Assembly (NCBI GenBank): GCA_002862325.1
Contig: PKCT01000191.1
Span: 1-9,190, forward strand
From: Phycisphaerae bacterium
GTDB lineage: Bacteria > Planctomycetota > Phycisphaerae > Phycisphaerales > SM1A02
Length of the DNA stretch: 9,190 bases
Direction of reading: 5' to 3'
The notes under the pieces were generated by a model. That model saw nothing but the letters and a program-made list of their open reading frames with translations. It was not told the DNA's origin and did no database searches. Made by a program: the position numbers and the translations under genes. Each line of letters starts with the position of its first letter. The stretch's first letter is position 1. Of this stretch, positions 1 through 7,682 are shown piece after piece.

Positions 1-758
1 ACTTCTGCTGGCCAAGTTGCGGCGATCCGAGGAACCTCGGTGGTCTCGTGCGTGCGGCGGAGGCCTGCCTGGACGGCGGCGTCGCGTATCGCACGCCGTT
101 CGTGAGCGGCAAGGATTCGCTCAACAACCAGTTCTCGACCGAGGACGGTCGTACGATTCGGATTCCGCCGACGCTGCTGATCTCCGGCATGGGCATCGTC
201 GAGTCGGAGCGCTTCGCGACCACCATGGACGCGAAGGAGGACGGCAATCTGCTCGTCCTGCTCGGTACGACGAGCGATCGTCTGGGGGGGTCGCACTATC
301 TGCGAATCGGTGGCGACGTCGACGCCGGTCGGGATCTTCTTCCGACGACGGATCTGGGGTTCGGGCCCCGTGCCGCGGCCGCGGTCGCCGCCGCGATTCG
401 AGACGGTCTGGTGCGGAGCGCGCACGACGCGAGCGAAGGTGGCGTTCTGGTGGCGGCGATCGAAATGGCGTTCAGCGGTGGTCTCGGCGTCGATCTCGAC
501 CTCGATGCGCTCCCGGTGGCCGGACCGGTCACGGTGACGGCCCGAGCGTTCGCCGAAGACCCGTCGCGATATCTGCTGGAAGTCCGTCCCGGCGACCTGG
601 ACCGATTAACATCGCTCTTCGATGACCTGCCGTTCGCGGTGGTCGGAGGATTCAGGACCGATGCGGATACCGTGGTCGTCACCGCGAACGGGGCGGAGTC
701 GCCGGCGGAACCGCTGGGACGATTCCACGACGCCTGGCAGGAAGGATGCAGACGATGA
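1..758 (+). CDS. purL: Phosphoribosylformylglycinamidine synthase subunit PurL, C-terminal part (5' end outside window)
   Basis: PurL is the ATP-dependent synthetase subunit that converts FGAR to FGAM in de novo purine synthesis, using ammonia delivered by PurQ. The visible frame begins at base 3, so the N-terminal part, including the first catalytic half, lies outside. What remains is about 251 residues. It opens with FCWPSCGDPRNLGGLVRAAE, then RTPFVSGKDSLNNQF and IPPTLLISGMG, which are typical of the second AIRS-like half of small-type PurL. The AIRS C-terminal domain follows, with GGSHYL and HDASEGGVLVAAIEMAFSGG. The stop TGA at 756-758 overlaps the purQ start. No frameshift is seen. The identification is secure; whether the full protein is standard length cannot be judged. 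Confidence 0.93.
   Translation, partial: FCWPSCGDPRNLGGLVRAAEACLDGGVAYRTPFVSGKDSLNNQFSTEDGRTIRIPPTLLISGMGIVESERFATTMDAKEDGNLLVLLGTTSDRLGGSHYLRIGGDVDAGRDLLPTTDLGFGPRAAAAVAAAIRDGLVRSAHDASEGGVLVAAIEMAFSGGLGVDLDLDALPVAGPVTVTARAFAEDPSRYLLEVRPGDLDRLTSLFDDLPFAVVGGFRTDADTVVVTANGAESPAEPLGRFHDAWQEGCRR
739..745 (+). promoter_or_regulatory. Ribosome binding site that argues for the purQ start at 755
   Basis: AGGAAGG lies 9 bases before ATG 755 but directly touches ATG 746, so it can serve 755 and not 746. A second good site, GGAGG at 773-777, lies 10 bases before an in-frame GTG at 788 and is a real alternative. That start would drop the first 11 residues and leave the whole amidotransferase domain intact. 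Confidence 0.5.
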
Positions 759-1618
759 CGTCCACCACCACTGGAGGTTCGACCCTCGTGCCCGCTTCCG
801 ATCATGACGACCGACAAGCTCCGCGCGCCCTGGTCCTGACCGGGCCGGGCATCAACTGCGATGGCGAACTCGCGCGGGCCTTCGAGCTCGCGGGGGCCCG
901 GGCGGAGAAGGTCCTGCTCTCCACCCTTCGCCGAGAACCTTCGATGATCGAGGGATTCGATCTCATCGGGCTCCCCGGCGGCTTCAGCTACGGCGACGAC
1001 GCCGGCGCGGGTCGAATCATGGCCCAGATCATTCGCCGCGATCTCTACCCGGCGTTTCGCGATGCGATCGCCCGTTCGGTTCCGATGATCGCGCCGTGCA
1101 ACGGATTTCAGATCGCCGTCCAGGCCGGACTGCTTCCAGGGCCTCTCGGCGACTCGTCCTGGTCCGGCGTCGCGGCGACGCCCGTCGTCGGGCTCGCACC
1201 CAACGACAGCGGTCGATTCGAGGATCGTTGGACCGGGGTCGAGGTGCCGGAGGACCATCACTGCGTCTGGACTCGTGGGCTCGAGGAGATCGATCCGGTC
1301 GCACGCATCCTGCCGAGTGCGCATGGCGAGGGACGATTCGTCGCATCCCCAGAGATCCTCGAGTCGCTCGAGAAGGGTGGGTTCGTCGCGCTGCGGTACG
1401 CGGAAGGCGAGAACTTCAACGGTTCCGCCGGTCGGATCGCGGGCCTGTGCGATGCGAGCGGTTTGGTGATCGGATTGATGCCGCACCCGGAGCGATACAC
1501 GCGTTGGACGCAGCATCCGACGTGGACCCGTCTGGCCACGTCCACGCAGGAACAAGCCCCACCGGGGCTCATGATGTTCCGGAACGCGGTCGCGCATGCG
1601 GCGAGGCTCCAGAGCTGA
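755..1618 (+). CDS. purQ: Phosphoribosylformylglycinamidine synthase subunit PurQ (glutamine amidotransferase)
   Basis: PurQ is the class I glutaminase subunit of FGAM synthase. It hydrolyses glutamine and passes ammonia to PurL. From start 755 the protein has 287 residues, longer than the roughly 230 of typical PurQ. The fold opens with ALVLTGPGINCDGELARAF, then LIGLPGGFSYGDDAGAGRIM. The nucleophile is Cys115 in APCNGFQ, and the His244/Glu246 pair is in LMPHPER. All triad residues are present. The start codon overlaps the purL stop (ATGA), a strong sign of translational coupling. A polar N-terminal stretch of about 22 residues comes before the domain, and the start could instead be ATG 746 or GTG 788. 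The elbow reads A-P-C-N-G rather than the more usual G-I/V-C-N-G. Confidence 0.93.
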   Translation: MTSTTTGGSTLVPASDHDDRQAPRALVLTGPGINCDGELARAFELAGARAEKVLLSTLRREPSMIEGFDLIGLPGGFSYGDDAGAGRIMAQIIRRDLYPAFRDAIARSVPMIAPCNGFQIAVQAGLLPGPLGDSSWSGVAATPVVGLAPNDSGRFEDRWTGVEVPEDHHCVWTRGLEEIDPVARILPSAHGEGRFVASPEILESLEKGGFVALRYAEGENFNGSAGRIAGLCDASGLVIGLMPHPERYTRWTQHPTWTRLATSTQEQAPPGLMMFRNAVAHAARLQS

Positions 1619-1623
1619 CCCCG

Positions 1624-2475
1624 ATGGATTCCCAAGGGACGAAGCGGACATGTCCTGCGTGCGGCTACGACCTTCAAGGTCTGAATTTCAATGCAAGATG
1701 TCCGGAATGCGGTTGGGAGCTGGGCAATCAGCCGAGATGGTTGGAAGGTCTCGACCGAGCCCCGATGAAGTCGATCGTCGGTGTGGCCGCGCGTCATGGC
1801 GTCGTCGTGGTGAGCGATGTTCTCCTGATCGGTCTTCTTCTTCTGGTCGTCGTTCGTCTTCCTGGCTGGTATCTGAGCGCGGCTTCGATCGGCTGCGTCG
1901 GACTCGCGCTGGGCGCCTGGTTCCGGGTGTCGCCACGTCACCGGCCACCCGAGTCGCGAAGCCCCCGATTGACCTGGGGTGTTCGAATCTCGACGGGGGT
2001 CGTCCTCGGGATTCTGGCGACGATCCTTCTTCTACGCGTCGCGCTCGACGCGTGGCCGTCGAGCGGCCCCCGCGTACCGGCGGAACTCTGGATCGGCAGC
2101 ATCGCGTTGACGATCGGGGCCGCGTTGTCGACCCCGACCGCGACCTGGTGCCGGGACAATGTCGCGGAGCGACTGCTGGGTTCGGCGCCGTGGGTCATAG
2201 CGCTCGCGATACTCGCGACACTCGTCTGCGCCGGTCTCAACATCACGTATCTTGGAAAAGGAATCTTCGGCAACGCCGATTCTCTGATCTGTCTCCTGGT
2301 CGCCGTCGCGTGGTTGGTCGTCGTATTTGGCGACCTCAGCATCCTGTGGTCCTCCATCCAATGCATGGTTCATCGTGACGATCACGACCAGGTGGATCTG
2401 AGACGGCGGGAACGCGAAGTGGAATGGCAGGACGAGGTGGTGTCGAGATTCACCCCCAAAGATCGCCGTGATTGA
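1624..2475 (+). CDS. Zinc-ribbon multi-pass membrane protein, unknown function
   Basis: The protein has 283 residues and I recognise no named family. It starts with a short zinc ribbon: CPAC at residues 10-13 and CPEC at 26-29, four cysteines able to hold one zinc, separated by GYDLQGLNFNAR. This CGYDL-type start is common on planctomycete membrane proteins. After a soluble linker come about five or six hydrophobic segments, near residues 58-79, 82-101, 118-139, 153-171, 179-197 and 211-233. A charged tail (DDHDQVDLRRREREVEWQDE) ends the protein. The N-terminus is probably cytoplasmic, since zinc ribbons normally fold there. The ATG lies 5 bases after the purQ stop with little Shine-Dalgarno match, so translation is probably coupled to purQ. 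The link to purine synthesis is positional only. Confidence 0.8.
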   Translation: MDSQGTKRTCPACGYDLQGLNFNARCPECGWELGNQPRWLEGLDRAPMKSIVGVAARHGVVVVSDVLLIGLLLLVVVRLPGWYLSAASIGCVGLALGAWFRVSPRHRPPESRSPRLTWGVRISTGVVLGILATILLLRVALDAWPSSGPRVPAELWIGSIALTIGAALSTPTATWCRDNVAERLLGSAPWVIALAILATLVCAGLNITYLGKGIFGNADSLICLLVAVAWLVVVFGDLSILWSSIQCMVHRDDHDQVDLRRREREVEWQDEVVSRFTPKDRRD

Positions 2476-2507
2476 ATCATCCTCATGAAGGCCCCCTTGA
2501 GATCGCC

Positions 2508-3488
2508 ATGACGTCAACACCCGCACGAACCCCATCCACCGAGCCGCTGCTGTCGGCGACCACGCCGCCCTGGCTCGGATCCCACCTTTCAATCTCGGGG
2601 GGGCTCTACAAGGCGGTCGAGGCGAGTTCGCCGCTCCGGTGCGACTGTCTGCAGGTATTCACCAAGAACCAGCGCCAGTGGAAGGTGAAGCCTCTCGTCG
2701 CCGACGAGATCGATCGATTCCAAGCCGCCATCGAGGAACGTGGGTGGCAGGACGAGCCGAGTCGAGTCGTCAGTCACAACAGCTACCTCGTGAACATGGC
2801 GTCACCCGACCCGGAGGGCTGGGAGAAGTCCGTGTCGCTCCAACGAGAGGAGCTCGAGCGGTGCGAGGTCCTGGGCATTCCCGCGTGCGTCGCCCACCCG
2901 GGTGCGCATCTGGAAGGCAAGCGGAAGCCGGGCGATCCCAACATCCTCCACCAGTCTCCGACGTCCGCGGAGGAGAAGGGTCTGGCACGAATCGTCGAAG
3001 CGCTCGACCGACTCGAAAAGGAGACACGCGGGTATCGGGTTCGAACGGCGCTGGAGAATACCGTCGGCAGTGGGACCAATCTCGGATACGACCCCGGGCA
3101 ACTGGCCTGGATTCGGGATCGAGTGAAGGTTCCGGAGCGGGTCGGCTTCTGCTTCGACACGTGCCATGCGGTCGCCGCGGGGCATGACATGTCGACGGAT
3201 GAGAAGGCGCTGGAGGTCTTGGAGCGGCTCGATTCGACCATCGGCCTCGGACAGGTGCTCGCGGTGCATCTCAACGACTCCATCGGGGCCATCGGAAGTC
3301 GCAAAGACCGCCACGCACATATCGGTGATGGCACCTGCGGCGAGGCGTGTTTTCGGGCGGTATTACGGGTCGCTGCCTGGCGGGACATCCCGATGGTCTT
3401 GGAAACCGAAAAAGAGGAGGGGCCAGATGGGCGTGCCTGGGACGAGATCAACCTCGATCGGCTACGGTGTCTGGCTCCTGGACGATGA
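2508..3488 (+). CDS. nfo: Endonuclease IV (apurinic/apyrimidinic endonuclease)
   Basis: Nfo is a zinc enzyme of base excision repair. It cuts DNA 5' of abasic sites and removes 3' blocking groups. From ATG 2508 there are 326 residues, against about 280 in many homologues; the excess is largely a polar N-terminal leader before GSHLSISGGL. The nine expected metal ligands are all visible: His90 (HNSYL), His130 (VAHPGAH), Glu183 (ALENT), Asp217 and His220 (FDTCH), His254 (VHLND), Asp267 and His269 (KDRHAHIG) and Glu299 (LETEK). It is therefore expected to be active. The frame can be extended back to a TTG at 2472 that overlaps the previous stop, adding 12 residues; the ATG is preferred although its ribosome site is weak. 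It follows the membrane-protein gene by 32 bases. Confidence 0.95.
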   Translation: MTSTPARTPSTEPLLSATTPPWLGSHLSISGGLYKAVEASSPLRCDCLQVFTKNQRQWKVKPLVADEIDRFQAAIEERGWQDEPSRVVSHNSYLVNMASPDPEGWEKSVSLQREELERCEVLGIPACVAHPGAHLEGKRKPGDPNILHQSPTSAEEKGLARIVEALDRLEKETRGYRVRTALENTVGSGTNLGYDPGQLAWIRDRVKVPERVGFCFDTCHAVAAGHDMSTDEKALEVLERLDSTIGLGQVLAVHLNDSIGAIGSRKDRHAHIGDGTCGEACFRAVLRVAAWRDIPMVLETEKEEGPDGRAWDEINLDRLRCLAPGR

Positions 3489-3534
3489 CTTGCGAGCGAT
3501 CGCCTCCCCGAGAACCCGACCCCGGACCCGTGTC

Positions 3535-4578
3535 ATGTCTCTGATCCGATCTCTTCATCCCTGGTCGACCCTGTTCGCATTCACGGTCATCCTGGCCGTT
3601 CTGGCGGGTTGTTGGTCTTCGCAGGATGCGGCGTCGGCGAAGCCCGGGGAAACCGAGCAACCCAAACCGGTGGCAGACGTTCGTCAGCCGACCCCGACCC
3701 AGGCGGCCGCCGCCGCCGAGGGACAGCTGGCGATCGACGCCGGCGACTACAACGGGGCCATCGAGATCTTCGAATCACTCCTCGATGAGAATCCTTCGCT
3801 GACCGTCGCCTACGTCGGCATCGGCCGCGCGTATCAGGATCAGGGCGACTTTGCACGTGCCGAGCCCGCCTACGAACGAGCGGCCCGGCTCGAGCCCCGG
3901 AACTTCGAGGCCCAGTACGGGCACGGCGCGGTTCTCAGGGCGCTGGGCAAGTTGCGAGAAGCGCTTCGAGCGTTCAGAAAGGCGCTCACCATCGATCCGA
4001 ACGATGTGGAGGCCCTGAACGCGATGGGCGGCACCCTGGTGGAACTGGGCATGCCGGGGAGCGCGATTCCCGCCGCGGAAAAGGCGGTCGAGCTCGATCC
4101 GACCAATGGACGTCTGCGGGCCGCGCTTGGAACCGCCCTCATGCTCGCCAAGAGATATCCCGAGGCCATCGACGAATACGAGATCGCGATCGAGCTCGCC
4201 GGAAACGATCCCGAGATCATCACCAACCTGGTGGAATGCTACGCCCGTGAAGAGCGATTCCGCGAAGCGGTGAATGCGGGCGAGGTGCTCGTGAACATCG
4301 CACCGTCTCCGATGGTGTGGGAACGACTCGGCCGTGCGTACTTCAAGACGGGCGATTTCGACGCGAGCCTCGAGAGCTACCGGCGCGCGTTGGAGATTGA
4401 TCCCGAGTACTGGCCGGCGCTCAATGGGGTGGGCGTGAACGAACTCAACGCGTGGCTCAAGTCCGGTCGGACCGAGCTGGCCGCCAGAGTCGAAGCGGCC
4501 GATGCCTTTCGTGCGAGCGTTCGCATCAATCCGGACCAGCCCAAGGTAGTCAAGATCTTGACGACCTACGGCATCTGA
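3535..4578 (+). CDS. TPR-repeat lipoprotein, unknown role
   Basis: This is a 347-residue predicted lipoprotein. Residues 1-25 form a signal peptide with a hydrophobic core (LFAFTVILAVLAG) ending in the lipobox LAGC, so Cys26 should be lipid-modified and the protein anchored to a membrane facing outward. A Pro/Ala/Gln-rich linker (about 30-57) follows. Then come seven or eight tetratricopeptide repeats of about 34 residues, from 56 to near 334, with typical pieces such as AYQDQGDFARAEPAYERA and AYFKTGDFDASLESYRRALEIDP. The last repeat carries an insertion (NELNAWLKSGRTELAARVEA). TPR arrays bind partner proteins; no enzymatic domain is seen. ATG 3535 is chosen because it begins the signal peptide. 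The open frame continues further upstream across nfo, but that part is not signal-like. A role in envelope assembly is possible but unproven. Confidence 0.87.
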   Translation: MSLIRSLHPWSTLFAFTVILAVLAGCWSSQDAASAKPGETEQPKPVADVRQPTPTQAAAAAEGQLAIDAGDYNGAIEIFESLLDENPSLTVAYVGIGRAYQDQGDFARAEPAYERAARLEPRNFEAQYGHGAVLRALGKLREALRAFRKALTIDPNDVEALNAMGGTLVELGMPGSAIPAAEKAVELDPTNGRLRAALGTALMLAKRYPEAIDEYEIAIELAGNDPEIITNLVECYAREERFREAVNAGEVLVNIAPSPMVWERLGRAYFKTGDFDASLESYRRALEIDPEYWPALNGVGVNELNAWLKSGRTELAARVEAADAFRASVRINPDQPKVVKILTTYGI

Positions 4579-4604
4579 GCCGCACGCAATCGGAGCCCGA
4601 CCCC

Positions 4605-4994
4605 ATGGCGGATTTACCCCGTACGCCCATCGCCGAGGAGATCCTCGAGTTCTTCGACAACCCCGGCGAGACCTCGTACGTCATCGAACATCGACACGAG
4701 GAGTTCACCTCAGTCTGTCCCATGACCGGTCATCCGGACTTCGGAACGATCATCGTTCGCTATCAACCGGCGGCGGTGTGCGTGGAGCTGAAGAGCCTCA
4801 AGCTCTATTTCCATGCGTTTCGGAACGAAGGGATGTTCTTCGAGGCGGTGACGAACAAGATCCGCGACGACCTGGCTCGATGCACGAGTCCGGAGTGGTT
4901 GCAGATCGTCACCGACTGGAAGGGACGCGGTGGTGTCCGCAGCCGGGTGATCGCCCCCTGGGGCGAGGTGCCGTCCGAGTTTCGTGCCGGCTGA
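4605..4994 (+). CDS. queF: NADPH-dependent 7-cyano-7-deazaguanine reductase QueF (short type)
   Basis: QueF reduces the nitrile of preQ0 to the amine preQ1 with NADPH, a cytosolic step in making queuosine for tRNA wobble positions. At 129 residues this is the short, single-domain type. The thioimide-forming cysteine is Cys38 and the proton donor is Asp45, in VCPMTGHPDFG. The family motif E(S/L)K(S/A)xK(L/Y)(Y/F) is present as ELKSLKLY at 61-68, followed by FRNEG. Glu80 sits 42 residues after the cysteine, the spacing expected for the substrate-binding glutamate. The end reads DWKGRGGVRSRV, matching the conserved RGG region. GGAG at 4592-4595 lies 9 bases before the ATG. No other queuosine gene is in the window. 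The gene starts 26 bases after the TPR gene. Confidence 0.95.
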   Translation: MADLPRTPIAEEILEFFDNPGETSYVIEHRHEEFTSVCPMTGHPDFGTIIVRYQPAAVCVELKSLKLYFHAFRNEGMFFEAVTNKIRDDLARCTSPEWLQIVTDWKGRGGVRSRVIAPWGEVPSEFRAG

Positions 4995-5013
4995 TCGACC
5001 GGTTTCCCAAGGC

Positions 5014-6648
5014 TCAACGCATCGGCGAGCGATCGACGATGTCGCTCATCTCCCGCATCCAGCGTTGCATGGCGGTTCCCGCGATGCTTCCGTGAGTGGC
5101 GTTGGGGACGATCTGGACGTAGCCGGGCCCCAGGGGAAGGCCATGGTCGCGTCCGACTCGATCAAGCATGCCCTGGAGTGATTCCACCGCGCGTTCCAGG
5201 TAGAAGGAGTCCCGAGCCCCGCACAGCACGCGTGCCCGTTCCCGGAGAATCCGACCCACACCGCTCGGGTCGTCCCGCACGAGTGCACAGAGGTCGAATC
5301 GCGCCCAGTCGCGGTCGACGACCATCCGATCGATCCGTCCGGTCCGAGGATCGAACGCCAGTCGCGGTCGTCCCGTCTTGGAGTCGCGTCCGCTGAACAT
5401 CGCGTTCCAGGCACTCCATTGTTCGCCGCTTCGAAGATCGGGAGCGATCGCCTCCTCCATCGCGATCTCGTCCTGGATCGTCATCGCGACTCGATCGATC
5501 TCCGGGGCGATGGGCCGTCGATAGGACGGGCGCTCTCGACCTCGCTCGTCGAGGAACAGGTCTTCCGACTCGTAGAGATCGACGGCGCCGAAGTGGCTGA
5601 AATCGACCGGATCTGGTGCGCTCGCGAACGCCGTACCAAAGACCGCGGGGTGTTGGACCAGGAGCCACAGCGCGGACCAGCCTCCGCTCGAGTGTCCGTA
5701 CAGGAGTCGAGAGTCCGGTTCGGAGACGAGTCGGAATCGACGCTCCAACCAGGGAATCAGTTCCTCGACCAATGCGGTTCCCCGAGGACCCATATTGTCA
5801 CCGTCGACGAATCCATGGTGTCCCAGGACATCTTCGGGATCGAGGACGACCCAGACCGCGTTGGGGAGCGAACCACGCAGCGCAGGATCGCGGTACATCC
5901 GTGCGATCTCGCTGGCGGTGGTGTGATCCCCGCCGAATGCGGGAATCCGATAGATGACCGGCCAGAATCGTCGCTTTTCTCCGGTGTTCCGGTACCCGGG
6001 TGGAAGAACCACCGCCGCACGGTGTGAGATCGGACGCCCGAGTGCGGCGCTGAGCATCGGACTCGATCGTTCGATCCAGATCAGATCCTCGGCGTCGCGC
6101 CGCTCCTCGGACCCCGGGAGGCAGCGGTCAATCGTCAATTCGACGACATCACGCCGGTCGGGAGCCAGTTCGATCGTCTCCACGTCGGACATCGGATGGT
6201 CCGGATGATCGTGCCCCCGACCGAGGCCGAGGTCGACGACCGCTCGAATCTTGAATCGCCCCTTCAGCTTTTCCCAACGCTTCGGGACGCTGTTCAGGCC
6301 CGGCGACCAATCGCCGATCTCCAGGGTCGACGTGAGCGAGTCCGGGTCGAGTGGGATCGAGCGAATGGGTTGTGGTCTTCGGAAGAAGGGCGCGTCGAGG
6401 GGTTCCAAGTCGCCGATCGGGCCGTCATGTTCCGCCAGCAGCAGGATGACTCGGGGTGCTCGGGGCGAGGGTACGCCGAGGCCAGCTCGGATTTTCTCCT
6501 GCATCGACGGGGAAATTTCGATCCGAATATTGTCGGAGGTCTCGAGCGCCGTCCCAGAATCCGGGGTCGACTCGGGGTTGATCTCCTGATTCTGGGCCGG
6601 AATCCCGCCGGAGAGCCCGAGGAGGAGGATGAGGAGCCAATCGATCAT
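5014..6648 (-). CDS. Exported esterase D/enterochelin-esterase-like alpha/beta hydrolase
   Basis: The protein has 544 residues and a probable Sec signal peptide (MIDWLLILLLGLSGGIPA, cleavage near Ala18), so it likely acts outside the cytoplasm. Residues about 60-200 form a poorly recognisable, probably beta-rich region. The hydrolase domain begins near 205 with RAAVVLPPGY and FWPVIYRIPAFGG, a pattern of the putative-esterase family (PF00756). The nucleophile is Ser320 in GHSSGG. Asp480 (CGARDSFYL) and His519 (NATHGS) are the likely triad partners. Between them, about 355-450, sits an insert that may form a lid. The substrate cannot be read from the sequence; esters of sugars, siderophores or acyl groups are all possible. 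It converges on queF with only 19 bases between the stop codons and no obvious hairpin terminator. Confidence 0.85.
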   Translation of the reverse strand: MIDWLLILLLGLSGGIPAQNQEINPESTPDSGTALETSDNIRIEISPSMQEKIRAGLGVPSPRAPRVILLLAEHDGPIGDLEPLDAPFFRRPQPIRSIPLDPDSLTSTLEIGDWSPGLNSVPKRWEKLKGRFKIRAVVDLGLGRGHDHPDHPMSDVETIELAPDRRDVVELTIDRCLPGSEERRDAEDLIWIERSSPMLSAALGRPISHRAAVVLPPGYRNTGEKRRFWPVIYRIPAFGGDHTTASEIARMYRDPALRGSLPNAVWVVLDPEDVLGHHGFVDGDNMGPRGTALVEELIPWLERRFRLVSEPDSRLLYGHSSGGWSALWLLVQHPAVFGTAFASAPDPVDFSHFGAVDLYESEDLFLDERGRERPSYRRPIAPEIDRVAMTIQDEIAMEEAIAPDLRSGEQWSAWNAMFSGRDSKTGRPRLAFDPRTGRIDRMVVDRDWARFDLCALVRDDPSGVGRILRERARVLCGARDSFYLERAVESLQGMLDRVGRDHGLPLGPGYVQIVPNATHGSIAGTAMQRWMREMSDIVDRSPMR

Positions 6649-6752
6649 GCGGAGATGCTACGTCCGAGGCCCTGGTTCCATGCGGAAAACCGCTGGGATT
6701 CGGAGTCCTTGCCCGTGTTCGGTCGATACTCCCAGGACGCCTCGTCGTCATT

Positions 6753-6774
6753 TCGGGATGTCGGTACATCCCGA
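6753..6774. promoter_or_regulatory. Perfect 9-bp inverted repeat in the divergent gap (operator or leader hairpin)
   Basis: Left arm TCGGGATGT (6753-6761), loop CGGT and right arm ACATCCCGA (6766-6774) match over all nine pairs. The element lies in the 149-base gap between the divergent esterase and lipoprotein genes, 23 bases before the lipoprotein ATG and 11 bases before its ribosome site AGGTGA (6786-6791). There is no T-run on either strand, so it is not a classical terminator. It could be a binding site for a dimeric repressor or an RNA hairpin affecting translation. Confidence 0.5.
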
Positions 6775-6797
6775 CCAGGCCCCTCAGGTGAAGCACC

Positions 6798-7643
6798 ATG
6801 CCCGTGAAGTCCTCAGCGTCCACCGCCATCCCCCTGTTCTCCGCCTGCTCGATGGTCCTGGGTTCCATTCTGTGCGGCTGCGTCGGCACGCCGACCTCCG
6901 GATTGGAGAGGATGCAGAACGCCATCGTCATGGGGGAGATGTCCATCGACGAGGCGCCAATCGACATCGATACCGTCGGCATGATCGATCTCGAGGTCGA
7001 TTCGTTCGGTGGGACCGTCCGGATCGACGCGGTTCCAGGGATGACCGGCACCGTCATCGAGCCTGTCCGACGTTCGTTCCACGGCCATACCCGGCGGGAC
7101 GAGTCCATCGAGACGCTGGACGACATTCGATACAGCGTGGAGATGGTGAAGGGCGAGCTTGATCGGGAGACCCTCGTCATCACGGCGTGGACCGACGAGG
7201 ACGAAGCGCACTACCAGGGCATCGACTTCTTCATCCAGACCGGATCGATCGGGTCGGTGAAGGTACGAACGGAACGCGGTCGGGTCTGGGTGAAGAACAA
7301 TCAGGACGGTGTGGACATCGAGACCACCAACGGCGACATCCGAGTGGTCACCCAATATCCGATGACCGGGCCCATGACCATGGTCACCAAGACCGCCGAC
7401 ATCGACTACCGGGCACCCGCCGGGAGTGGGGGACATTTCGACATCGAATCCATCGGGGGTCGGATCTATCAGCGATTCACCCACACTCGAATCACCGCCA
7501 CATCACCTGACAACGGCGAGTCGGTGTTCATCGCCGACGTGGGTGATTCCGAATCGCCGGTGACGTTGCGAACGACCTACGGTGACATTCGAGTCGCGAT
7601 CGTCGACGATCCGCTCGACGTCGGGCCCTTCATCAAGGAATGA
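6798..7643 (+). CDS. DUF4097-like beta-repeat lipoprotein, unknown role
   Basis: This is a 281-residue predicted lipoprotein. The N-terminal signal ends in LCGC, making Cys28 the likely lipidated residue. The rest is rich in short beta-strand pairs joined by Gly turns, for example FGGTVRI (70-76), TERGRVWV (158-165), TTNGDIRVV (176-184), SIGGRIY (218-224) and TTYGDIRVAI (259-268). This x-T-x-x-G-D-I-x-V pattern resembles the stacked strands of DUF4097 putative adhesins (PF13349), although homology needs a profile search. The protein is acidic and Asp-rich. AGGTGA at 6786-6791 supports the start. It is divergent from the esterase gene and 39 bases upstream of rlmE. It may be an envelope or surface protein; no enzymatic motif is visible. 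Confidence 0.78.
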   Translation: MPVKSSASTAIPLFSACSMVLGSILCGCVGTPTSGLERMQNAIVMGEMSIDEAPIDIDTVGMIDLEVDSFGGTVRIDAVPGMTGTVIEPVRRSFHGHTRRDESIETLDDIRYSVEMVKGELDRETLVITAWTDEDEAHYQGIDFFIQTGSIGSVKVRTERGRVWVKNNQDGVDIETTNGDIRVVTQYPMTGPMTMVTKTADIDYRAPAGSGGHFDIESIGGRIYQRFTHTRITATSPDNGESVFIADVGDSESPVTLRTTYGDIRVAIVDDPLDVGPFIKE

Positions 7644-7682
7644 GCCGGATCCGCTCGAGGGTCGGATGGCCGGTGATCTGGG

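Noticed and set aside
296..1651. Long minus-strand open frame (451 codons) opposite purL and purQ
   Set aside because: Its translation is Arg/Ser-rich and low in recognisable motifs, as expected for the antisense of high-GC genes. The plus strand has two certain genes here.
2472..2507. TTG start for nfo overlapping the previous stop codon
   Set aside because: It adds 12 residues with no family similarity. ATG 2508 is simpler, though the ribosome site is weak for both.
3166..3534. Upstream extension of the TPR lipoprotein frame across the nfo 3' end
   Set aside because: The extension is Arg/Ser/Trp-rich shadow sequence. The lipoprotein signal peptide begins at 3535, and nfo with its conserved metal ligands occupies this stretch in another frame.
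4995..5013. Possible terminator between convergent queF and the esterase gene
   Set aside because: The 19-base gap shows no inverted repeat and no T-run.
6725..6730. GATACT as a sigma-70 -10 box for the lipoprotein gene
   Set aside because: No acceptable -35 box at 16-19 bases upstream; the nearest TTCGGA is 20 bases away. Chance match is likely.
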